From assembly GCA_046538945.1 (NCBI GenBank), contig JBKHHW010000110.1, positions 1 to 10,189 of the forward strand: a stretch of DNA of 10,189 nucleotides. The letters run 5' to 3'. This stretch comes from JAEZKC01 sp046538945. GTDB taxonomy: Bacteria; Fibrobacterota; Chitinivibrionia; Chitinivibrionales; Chitinispirillaceae. Below, piece after piece: positions 1 through 6,155 of the stretch. Each line of letters opens with the position of its first letter. The first letter of the stretch is position 1. Below the pieces are notes generated by a model. It worked only from the letters and a program-made list of their open reading frames with translations. It did not search any database and was not told the DNA's origin. Made by a program: the position numbers and the translations under genes.

Positions 1-2144
1 CCCCACGCGAAAACAAGCTGATAGCCGAGTGAAAACAGAGACCATTTCCAGTTCTTCAGTTCCCTGAATACCGTGACTAATGCAACAAGACACGGTGTGT
101 ACAGAAGAACGAAGAGCATGAATGCGAATGCCGACAGCGGAGTAAAATAGTCTCTGATTCTTGCCCGAAGTCCCTCGCTTTCCTCGTTCTCTTCAGTACC
201 CACGGCGTAAAGAACGCCCATCGACCCCACTACGATCTCCTTGGCGACGAAACCAGTGACAAGCGACACCGCTCCACGCCAGTCAGTTCCGAAAGGTCTG
301 ACCACCGGTTCCAGTGTCTTGCCGATTCTTCCGATGTAGGTATGCTCCATTACCGCGGCGTGTTTCTCTGTTTCTAAGTTTTCAACTACTGCCTCGCGGG
401 CTGATTCCTCCATGCTCATATCCGACCGGACCTGTTCGATTCGGGAATCGAACTGCTGCTCGATCTGGGGTGCCTTGGGATAAATGCCGGCCCACCAGAG
501 TATGATTGAAAAGACAAGCACCACTGTTCCCATCTTCTTGAGGTAGTGTTCCGTCTTCTGCCACATGTGAATAAGTACGCTTCGTCCGGTAGGGAGACGG
601 TAGGGAGGAAGTTCCATCACAAATGCATGATCCTCCGCGTTTCTGAAAAGCGAGTGTTTGAAGAGAATCGCCATGAGGACAAATGCAGCAAAACTCAGGA
701 CTACCTGAAAAAGAAACACCATATTACCAGCCTGGTCGGGAAACAAGGCTCCTGCGAAAAGGACAAACACCGGCAGCCGGGCAGAACAGGAGATAAGCGG
801 AGTGAGCAGAATTGTTTTGATGCGGTCTTTGGGTGATTCGAGGGTGCGCGCCGCCATTATCGCCGGTACACTGCAGCCCATCCCCATAAGCATGGGAATG
901 AAGCTCTTGCCGTGAAGACCGATTTTGTGCATTAGCCTGTCGGTGATAAAGGCGGCCCTGGCCATGTAGCCGGTGTCTTCCATAATCGAAATACCTAAAA
1001 ACAGTATGAGAATGTTGGGGAGAAAGCCAATCACCCCACCCACGCCGGCGATTATTCCATCCACAAGAAGATCCCTGAAAACCCCCTCGGGGAGAGTGGC
1101 GGATGCCGCAGTGCCAAGCCAGCCGAACAGTGTTTCTATCCAGCCCATGGGGTGTTCACCCAGTTTGAAAGTCGCCTGGAAAAGAAGCCACATGAAAACC
1201 AGGAATATGGGATAAGCCCATACCCGATGAGTGAGAACGGAATCGATTCTGTCGGAAATCTCGAGTCTGTTTTCAACCGGAAAGCGCACGCACTCCTTGA
1301 CAGCCCCCGAAATGAATCCATAACGCTCCTCGGCGATGCGTGTCTGGGGATCATCACCGAGAATCTGACAAAGCTCAGTTACTAACCGGTCCCGGATTGC
1401 AAGTACCGACTTTCCTCCGGACATACCCGCTATGTCGTTTTCGACTACCTTGTCTTTTTCCAGGAGCTGCACGGCAACCCACCTGGATGGGTAAGAAATC
1501 TCAGGAAGTGAATCAAGAGCGGACTCCAACTTCACAATCGCCGCTTCGAGTTCGCCGGGAAGAGGTATTGAAAAGGGAGCTGTTTTCACCTCTTTTCTTG
1601 GCTTTTGGTTTAATGCCGAGGAGAGCAGACTGTCGATTCCCTCCCCCGTCCGGGCAACCGTGGGAATAATAGTCAACCCGAGCAGCCTGCTTAAAAGGGC
1701 AGTGTCTATACTCATTTTCCTGCTCTTGACCTCATCCCACATATTCAATGCCAGCACGGGACGCACCCCCAGCTCCATGAGCTGAACTGTCAGATACAAC
1801 TGGCGATCGATATTGGTCGCGTCGATCACATTGATCACCACATCAGGCTTCTCGTTCATCAGAAAATCGCGGGCAACCTTTTCGTCGGGCGAGCAGGTGC
1901 TGAGTGAGTAGGTTCCGGGGAGATCGATCACTTCCGCCCCGACTCCATTGTGACGGACATTTCCCTTTTTCAGTTCTACTGTGACACCGCTCCAGTTGCC
2001 CACCTTCTGATTCGCACCTGTAAGCCGGTTGAAGAGGGACGTCTTGCCTGAATTCGGGTTTCCCGCCAGACAGATTTTCATTGATGAAGATTGAGACTGC
2101 GTCTTCATATTTCCGGGGTCTACGGCTATGTCCGCTCCATTCAT
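1..2144 (-). CDS. feoB: Ferrous iron transporter FeoB, truncated at the left edge
   Basis: Inner-membrane Fe(II) importer with a cytosolic N-terminal GTPase. I translated the frame by eye: it is open for 714 codons and only the C-terminal end is missing. GTPase motifs: G1 GNPNSGKT (28-35), G2 GVT (53-55), G3 DLPG (74-77), G4 NMWD (134-137), G5-like ARTG (164-167). The membrane part has the first Gate region (about 366-465), with family signatures GMGCSVP (421-427) and SCSARLPVFVLF (452-463), and the second Gate signature GFVAKEIVVG (631-640). A charged, helix-like stretch at about 560-600 sits between membrane segments. The start at 2144 is chosen because AAGGAGGT (2151-2158) lies 6 nt upstream; the next in-frame ATG (codon 22) has no ribosome site. 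It overlaps the feoA stop as ATGA, so the two are probably translationally coupled. No feoC is visible. Identification is very secure. Confidence 0.97.
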   Translation of the reverse strand, partial: MNGADIAVDPGNMKTQSQSSSMKICLAGNPNSGKTSLFNRLTGANQKVGNWSGVTVELKKGNVRHNGVGAEVIDLPGTYSLSTCSPDEKVARDFLMNEKPDVVINVIDATNIDRQLYLTVQLMELGVRPVLALNMWDEVKSRKMSIDTALLSRLLGLTIIPTVARTGEGIDSLLSSALNQKPRKEVKTAPFSIPLPGELEAAIVKLESALDSLPEISYPSRWVAVQLLEKDKVVENDIAGMSGGKSVLAIRDRLVTELCQILGDDPQTRIAEERYGFISGAVKECVRFPVENRLEISDRIDSVLTHRVWAYPIFLVFMWLLFQATFKLGEHPMGWIETLFGWLGTAASATLPEGVFRDLLVDGIIAGVGGVIGFLPNILILFLGISIMEDTGYMARAAFITDRLMHKIGLHGKSFIPMLMGMGCSVPAIMAARTLESPKDRIKTILLTPLISCSARLPVFVLFAGALFPDQAGNMVFLFQVVLSFAAFVLMAILFKHSLFRNAEDHAFVMELPPYRLPTGRSVLIHMWQKTEHYLKKMGTVVLVFSIILWWAGIYPKAPQIEQQFDSRIEQVRSDMSMEESAREAVVENLETEKHAAVMEHTYIGRIGKTLEPVVRPFGTDWRGAVSLVTGFVAKEIVVGSMGVLYAVGTEENEESEGLRARIRDYFTPLSAFAFMLFVLLYTPCLVALVTVFRELKNWKWSLFSLGYQLVFAW

Positions 2145-2434
2145 GCCTTCACCTCCTTGAGTGACACTTTATCGGACTGGCAGATCTTGACAGGGACAAC
2201 GTAAACCTCCCGGGCCTCGGTAATCCTGAGCGAAATGGAGGTATGTTTCACTTTCACTTCAATAGGATCATAGAGCGGGGCATACTTGATAATCTGAAGT
2301 ATGGTTCCCGGGATGAATCCCATTTCCAGCATTCTCTTTTTGAGCGGTCCCTCTCCTCGGACACTGTCGATTCCCACAGTGTCACCTTCTTTGAAGAGTG
2401 TCAAGGGTTTGGGCTCTGATACTTTCTGCGTCAT
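2141..2434 (-). CDS. feoA: Ferrous iron transport accessory protein FeoA
   Basis: Small cytosolic SH3-like protein needed for FeoB-dependent Fe(II) uptake, thought to act on the FeoB GTPase domain. With the start chosen here it has 97 residues, a little above the usual 75-85. The family pattern is clear: GD near the start, KKRMLEMGF, then YDPIEVKV and SLR. I place the start at 2434 rather than the upstream in-frame ATG at 2458, because AGGAGG (2441-2446) sits exactly 6 nt before it while the longer start would lie upstream of that site. Its last codon and stop overlap feoB. An operator-like dyad (2465-2482) centred about 40 bp upstream suggests a metal-regulated promoter of its own, as well as possible read-through from the regulator gene 63 bp upstream. 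Confidence 0.95.
   Translation of the reverse strand: MTQKVSEPKPLTLFKEGDTVGIDSVRGEGPLKKRMLEMGFIPGTILQIIKYAPLYDPIEVKVKHTSISLRITEAREVYVVPVKICQSDKVSLKEVKA
2151..2158 (-). promoter_or_regulatory. Ribosome binding site of feoB inside the end of feoA
   Basis: AAGGAGGT on the minus strand, 6 nt before the feoB ATG at 2144. It lies within the last codons of feoA and encodes part of that protein's Lys-Glu-Val tail. Its strength and position support coupled translation across the ATGA overlap. Confidence 0.85.
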
Positions 2435-2440
2435 CACGCG

Positions 2441-2446
2441 CCTCCT
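2441..2446 (-). promoter_or_regulatory. Ribosome binding site that fixes the feoA start
   Basis: AGGAGG on the minus strand, 6 nt before the ATG at 2434. It lies inside the frame that would result from the longer ATG at 2458, so it argues for the shorter 97-residue FeoA. Confidence 0.85.
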
Positions 2447-2464
2447 GTTGATTTGCACTTATTG

Positions 2465-2482
2465 AATTAGATATCTCTAACT
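2465..2482 (-). promoter_or_regulatory. Candidate metalloregulator operator upstream of feoA
   Basis: Plus-strand sequence AATTAGA-TATC-TCTAACT. The inner arms TTAGA (2467-2471) and TCTAA (2476-2480) are a perfect inverted repeat around a 4-bp centre. The same 7+7 outer bases occur with the same spacing upstream of the DtxR-type regulator (3226-3243), in the same orientation relative to the downstream gene. It lies in the 63-bp gap between the regulator and feoA. DtxR/IdeR boxes are also built of TTAG-type half-sites, which fits. No convincing -10/-35 pair could be assigned here. That this is an operator is inferred. Confidence 0.7.
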
Positions 2483-2483
2483 T

Positions 2484-2522
2484 GATCGTAAAAAAAATCA
2501 CCACTCCATTTTTACGCCGATC
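2484..2522 (-). other. AT-rich hairpin between regulator and feoA
   Basis: On the minus strand GATCG-(3-nt bulge)-TAAAAA pairs with TTTTTACGATC across a 14-nt loop that holds the regulator's stop codon. The T-run is part of the stem rather than trailing it, so this is not a standard intrinsic terminator. It might weakly reduce read-through into feoA or act as an mRNA end or processing site, but it may also be chance in AT-rich sequence. Confidence 0.3.
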
Positions 2523-3208
2523 ATCTTTGCCTCATCCCTGCGCAGAGACAGATGGGTGTTTCTCACTTTGACTTCGATAGGATCATCAAACGGCGCTGCT
2601 TTGACAACGCAGACAGATTGACCCCGTATGATTCCCATGTCAAACAGCCTTTTTCTGACTGATTCTGATCCGTTCACCTTGATGACAGTCCCTCTGTCGC
2701 CCGGCAGGAGGGAGTTGAGATCTGTTTCTCTTTGGTAACCGCCGTTTTCTTCGTAAACACAGTCGGAGGAACAGTCTGTATCCGTTGCGTTTTTTTTAAG
2801 TGTACTGCGGATTTTTTCAGTATAACTGCTGTTTTCCTTCATCATTTTAAGCAGGGCAGTCATCTTCCTGCACACTTCCTCCGACATGCCGTGTTCCATG
2901 CTGCAGGCGGTCTTGTCAGCCTCCTCCTGCGATAACCCGAGTACGTCGGTGAAAAAGTCGAAAAGCACATGGTGTCTTCGGGCAATACATTTTGCTGTGC
3001 CGTGTCCCTTGTCGGTGAGAGTGACAAAGGAGCGGGCTTCGTAGTTAATAAGCCCCTTCTGGGCCAGCGAGCGCAGAGCCACAGTGACCGATGATCGTTT
3101 CACATTCAGTTTGTCGGCGATCTCCATGGAACGCGCGACTTTGTTCATGGCGGATATATGCAGAATGGCTTCCAGGTAATCTTCAAGAGTGGGGCTGAGA
3201 CTGCTCAT
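2498..3208 (-). CDS. DtxR/MntR-family metal-dependent repressor with fused C-terminal FeoA domain
   Basis: Cytosolic metal-sensing transcription factor, 236 residues. Domains: N-terminal winged helix (about 5-70, with recognition-helix region KRSSVTVALRSL at 37-48), dimerisation and metal-binding domain (about 72-125), a linker with Cys146 and Cys150, and a full FeoA/SH3-like domain (about 165-236). Expected metal ligands are Cys102, Glu105 and His106 in ACSMEHGMSEEV, at the same numbers as in diphtheria DtxR, plus His79. Residue 10 is Asp, as at the equivalent MntR position, where DtxR has Met. DtxR ancillary positions Glu83 and His98 are Phe and Asp here. The start at 3208 has AGGAG (3216-3220) 7 nt upstream. 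It lies directly upstream of feoAB, and the shared dyads suggest repression of itself and feoAB when metal is plentiful. Iron is the likely effector, from Cys102 and the context; manganese is not excluded. Confidence 0.92.
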   Translation of the reverse strand: MSSLSPTLEDYLEAILHISAMNKVARSMEIADKLNVKRSSVTVALRSLAQKGLINYEARSFVTLTDKGHGTAKCIARRHHVLFDFFTDVLGLSQEEADKTACSMEHGMSEEVCRKMTALLKMMKENSSYTEKIRSTLKKNATDTDCSSDCVYEENGGYQRETDLNSLLPGDRGTVIKVNGSESVRKRLFDMGIIRGQSVCVVKAAPFDDPIEVKVRNTHLSLRRDEAKMIGVKMEW

Positions 3209-3225
3209 AGTTTTACTCCTAACTA

Positions 3226-3243
3226 AATTAGAACGGTCTAACT
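3226..3243 (-). promoter_or_regulatory. Candidate operator upstream of the DtxR-type regulator
   Basis: Plus-strand AATTAGA-ACGG-TCTAACT, with perfect inner arms TTAGA (3228-3232) and TCTAA (3237-3241). It matches the feoA-upstream dyad at every base outside the 4-bp centre. It sits just downstream of a plausible -10 (3244-3249), where a bound repressor would block transcription. A further half-site lies at 3219-3227: CTAACTAAA occurs at 3219-3227 and again at 3238-3246, a 19-bp direct repeat whose inner copy overlaps the ribosome site. Autoregulation is inferred. Confidence 0.7.
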
Positions 3244-3272
3244 AAAATAAAACGGATTTTACTGTGATGCAA
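3244..3272 (-). promoter_or_regulatory. Possible sigma70-type promoter of the regulator gene
   Basis: Minus strand: TTGCAT (3267-3272), a 17-bp spacer, then TATTTT (3244-3249). The -10 matches 4 of 6 consensus bases; the -35 keeps TTG only. The predicted transcript start falls in the operator at 3226-3243, leaving a short leader of about 30 nt. Moderate evidence only. Confidence 0.45.
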
Positions 3273-3333
3273 GAAAAAACGCGTGCAGAAGTGGATATCA
3301 TGCTTTGGGCATTGGTATCGGAGAGCAGTGAGC

Positions 3334-3356
3334 GGCTCGGATACGTGCGCCGAGCC
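3334..3356. repeat. Perfect 7-bp GC-rich hairpin
   Basis: GGCTCGG (3334-3340) pairs with CCGAGCC (3350-3356) across a 9-nt loop. No T-run follows on either strand, so it is not a textbook intrinsic terminator. It could mark the end of the upstream minus-strand transcript, be part of a small structured RNA, or be one copy of a dispersed palindromic element. Confidence 0.4.
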
Positions 3357-3410
3357 CAGAATTCCGATTCATGTTGAATATTCAATTGATATGGGTATTG
3401 TAGATTCCTA

Positions 3411-3497
3411 CTATTCTTCAACCATTCCGTCGATCAGCAGGCTTGTAATCCCCAGGCTTTTTAAAAGATCATAACCCCAGATGCTTTCAAGCAGGAT
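3411..3497 (-). pseudogene. Possible C-terminal remnant of an unknown gene
   Basis: Between in-frame stops at 3498-3500 and 3411-3413 the minus strand reads 28 codons, including GYDLLKSLGITSLLIDG. The composition (hydrophobic and charged residues in helix-like order) looks more like real protein than random sequence. There is no start codon at its head and a TAG interrupts the frame just upstream. It may be the tail of a decayed gene, or chance. I do not recognise a family. Confidence 0.2.
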
Positions 3498-3565
3498 CTA
3501 GGGCAGTTTATTTTGACCCGTTCCTTGTGGTAGAGGCTGTATAGTTCATAGTATTCACATATAGA

Positions 3566-6013
3566 CTATCTTATTACCGGCAGACGTATCGTTTTCTGCT
3601 GATCTCCGTTTGTGAGCACAATCAGATACGTTCCGCTCGGCATCCTGTTTTTTCCTCCAATGCTCAGAGTTCCGCTGCCGGAGGAGAGGTTCCACTTTCT
3701 CAAACAGCGGCCGTCAAAGGACAGAACAGAAATGCTGCAGTTTTTCCCTGCCGGCCTGCCCAGATTGTAGCTGACAGTGCCGGTTTGGGCCGAAAGAGAC
3801 AAATTGCTCTTCTTGTTTTCTGCCTTGAGTATCACACTTGTAGTCGCAAACGAAACATCTGTGATCTGTCCGTCTGTTACGGTAATGTTTTTAGCCTGGT
3901 CGGGGATGTCTGGGTAGAGAAACAGTTTCTCCTCCTCTACCACACTACCGACCGTGATCTTCTGATCCATACCGTACCATTGTATGTCGATTTGGCCGCT
4001 CTTTCCAGGCGACCCTACTGCAAGTTTGTAATCCCCCGTTGCCAGAAACGGAATGGTAACCGGAGTGCTGCTGCCCCCCGGGCCGCTGACAGGATAATTC
4101 CAGTCACGGGAAAAAAAGCGGCTTGCGGCTGATAAGTTGTATTCTTCGAGCAGTATCAGAGAAACCAGTCGGTCATGATTGTCGTAGCAAGCGGCATAGA
4201 CGTTCTGGCTACCGGGAAGGGTGACATTGATTGTGCCGGATTTCAGATTCATCGAAGTCTCGACCACGGTAGTCTTTTTTTCTTCTACCGTAAACGGGCC
4301 CAGCTGAGTTCCGGGGGAATACCCTTGTTTGCCAGCCATCGCTTCAGAGCCTTTTGATCCTTCACTCAGAAGACAAGCCCAGGCACTGTGAGTTCCCGGC
4401 TCCAGGCCGATAAACCTCAGGCCGTTCATGGGAGTCAGATGCGCGAATGATGTTTTTGAATGTTCTCTTTGTCCAGCAATGAAAAAAACGTACTCTAAAT
4501 TCATCTCTGTTAGTGCTCTAAAGTCAAAGGCGTTGCCAGCTTCTTCTCTAAGAAAGCCTCCCGCACTACCGCCTGACTGCAGCTGTACACTGATTTCTTT
4601 TGAACCATCCGGATCAACGGAGATGTATTCTGCTGATGCCTCTTCTATAGTGTTCGGATACCAGGTAGGCAGCGCATAGTAATGATTATCCGGCTCTATC
4701 AAGATCTTGAAGGGCTCCGAAGCAGTTACCTGTTCAATAAAAGAGCTGTTATCGATAGGGCCGTAGCTGTTCCGGTAAACAGATGAGTTCTGATATACAA
4801 AAGTTATGCTGGCATCAAAGTCAAGTGCAGCATTTCCATAGGTTACGTTTCCCGAAATTGTGCCGGTTTCATTTTCGGTCGAAGTGGGTGAATCAGGCAC
4901 CCTGATTTCGATGTTTTCAATCTTTTGTCCACTTGCAATGTCCAAACGCGTGGCGGTAGAGGGAGTTTCAGATGCGGGATAATAGCGGGAGTAGAATTGA
5001 TCCGAGTAGCTTGAATACTTCAAACAATAGGAACCCGAAGGGATACCTTCCAATTCGAAAGCGGAATTTCCGGTAAATACATATCTGTTACTATAGACAA
5101 GGCCGTTTTCACCTACCAGATCAATGTCGAAAGATCTATTGATTGTTTCCCCGTTCTGCTGAAGAATTGTGCCGGAGACGCTTGCTCCCATTTGAAGGTG
5201 AATCTCTTTTCCTGATACATCCGTGGTAAGTGAAACCAAAGTGGGTTCGTCTGCAACCACCGACTTGCCGTCCCACCACTGGGCCTCATAGCCATCATCA
5301 GGATGGATCATAATGTAATAATCCCCGGGAATTACTATTGCAGATGTGGAAAATGCACCTTCACTGTCAGAAGAATAATTCATGTGATTGCTTGCTCCGC
5401 TTTCTGCATGAATTGTCCTAATCGTACCGGATGTGTTTGGTAAAGGAGATGATTCATAGAAGAAGGTTCCGGAGATCGTAATCTCGATCTCTTCACCATT
5501 TGAAGTGGGTGAGGGCACTACCATCGTATTGCCACTTGATGCCTGCCCATCAACCACAGTGATCCATTGTGCGGAAAAAGGATCGTCCGTATTTCCAAGG
5601 AACGAAACCCCATCTTGGTACCTGTTAATCATAAGGGTATAGGTGCCCGCGGGAAGACCGGTGATTTCGAAAGTACCCTCATATCCTGCATAAGTCCTTT
5701 TGAGTTCAAACCCGAAGGTGTCCAGAACGGAAATGTAGGTTCCGTAAGTATAGGGGGTTGTGCCGTCGCTTTGGACCACCGTTCCGGAAATGCTGGCGGA
5801 TCCTGTTGCGGTGCGCTTGGAAAGTGTTTTGGGGACTGCTGGCCTGGCCATTACTGATGTGGTCCAGTCAGATTTGTGAAAGAGTTTCTGGACCAAATTC
5901 TTCATAGTTGGATTCTGCTGAGCCTGCAGGGAAGGTGTTACACCGATGCTCAGCAGAAACATGAAGAAAAGATAAACGGGCACTTTAGAACAACGGGAAT
6001 CAGGTATCAACAT
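3566..6013 (-). CDS. Secreted multi-repeat protein with T9SS-like C-terminal sorting domain
   Basis: An 815-residue predicted exported protein. A signal peptide spans about 1-31 (hydrophobic core 12-25, likely cut after Ala31). It is followed by several beta-rich repeats of about 100 residues with the carboxypeptidase-regulatory/prealbumin-like pattern: a SGT/SGNV opening, a GLPAGTYTL or GIPSGSYCL turn, an aromatic motif (AQW 148-150, AQWW 244-247, YYP 344-346, WYP 451-453, QWY 678-680), then a strand ending in a DG or SG turn. Repeats start near 73, 177, 277, 384 and about 480, with a divergent part to 727. Residues about 736-815 resemble a type A T9SS sorting domain: SFDGR, then PSGTYLIVLTNGD and KTIRLPV at the end. 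No catalytic domain was recognised, so a structural, adhesive or binding role at the cell surface is inferred. AGGAG sits 8 nt before the ATG. Its own promoter lies at 6073-6102. Confidence 0.85.
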   Translation of the reverse strand: MLIPDSRCSKVPVYLFFMFLLSIGVTPSLQAQQNPTMKNLVQKLFHKSDWTTSVMARPAVPKTLSKRTATGSASISGTVVQSDGTTPYTYGTYISVLDTFGFELKRTYAGYEGTFEITGLPAGTYTLMINRYQDGVSFLGNTDDPFSAQWITVVDGQASSGNTMVVPSPTSNGEEIEITISGTFFYESSPLPNTSGTIRTIHAESGASNHMNYSSDSEGAFSTSAIVIPGDYYIMIHPDDGYEAQWWDGKSVVADEPTLVSLTTDVSGKEIHLQMGASVSGTILQQNGETINRSFDIDLVGENGLVYSNRYVFTGNSAFELEGIPSGSYCLKYSSYSDQFYSRYYPASETPSTATRLDIASGQKIENIEIRVPDSPTSTENETGTISGNVTYGNAALDFDASITFVYQNSSVYRNSYGPIDNSSFIEQVTASEPFKILIEPDNHYYALPTWYPNTIEEASAEYISVDPDGSKEISVQLQSGGSAGGFLREEAGNAFDFRALTEMNLEYVFFIAGQREHSKTSFAHLTPMNGLRFIGLEPGTHSAWACLLSEGSKGSEAMAGKQGYSPGTQLGPFTVEEKKTTVVETSMNLKSGTINVTLPGSQNVYAACYDNHDRLVSLILLEEYNLSAASRFFSRDWNYPVSGPGGSSTPVTIPFLATGDYKLAVGSPGKSGQIDIQWYGMDQKITVGSVVEEEKLFLYPDIPDQAKNITVTDGQITDVSFATTSVILKAENKKSNLSLSAQTGTVSYNLGRPAGKNCSISVLSFDGRCLRKWNLSSGSGTLSIGGKNRMPSGTYLIVLTNGDQQKTIRLPVIR

Positions 6014-6072
6014 CCTTTGCTCTCCTGTTATGGACTCTAATGGCGGTTTGGAGTGAATCGGACAATGAGATC

Positions 6073-6102
6073 AGTATAAATAATCACTTGTCCCGGAGTC
6101 AA
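6073..6102 (-). promoter_or_regulatory. Sigma70-type promoter of the secreted protein gene
   Basis: Minus strand: TTGACT (6097-6102, 5 of 6 consensus bases), 18-bp spacer, TATACT (6073-6078, 5 of 6). It leaves a leader of about 50-55 nt before the ATG at 6013. This is the best-matching promoter in the window. It lies in the 142-bp gap after ygiQ, so the secreted protein gene can be transcribed independently of it. Confidence 0.65.
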
Positions 6103-6155
6103 AGGTTTTGGTGGGAAGGTGTTTAAAACTTACTGTACTGTCGATAGCTTTTACA

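Larger units (their letters stand above)
3273..3565. other. Intergenic stretch without a confident gene
   Basis: Lies between the regulator promoter and the stop codon of the secreted protein gene, whose transcript would run into it from the right. It holds a GC-rich perfect hairpin (3334-3356), a 12-bp palindrome TTGAATATTCAA (3374-3385), and a short minus-strand frame (3411-3497) that reads like protein. No RNA gene, no convincing intrinsic terminator and no believable full-length gene were seen. Confidence 0.6.

Noticed and set aside
1340..1669. A 109-codon plus-strand open frame opposite feoB (others at 546-836 and 973-1215)
   Set aside because: FeoB is continuous and motif-complete on the minus strand across these intervals; the antisense products are Pro/Arg/Ser-rich and look like nothing known.
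2435..2458. Longer FeoA start at 2458
   Set aside because: The strong AGGAGG at 2441-2446 lies inside this extension and points to the ATG at 2434; the extra residues (QINRRR) simply translate the ribosome site.
3334..3356. Intrinsic terminator call for the GC hairpin
   Set aside because: No run of T follows the stem on either strand, and it is more than 200 bp beyond the nearest minus-strand stop codon.
3283..3474. A 63-codon plus-strand open frame in the intergenic region
   Set aside because: No Shine-Dalgarno sequence, no recognisable domain, it spans the GC hairpin, and its composition is not protein-like.
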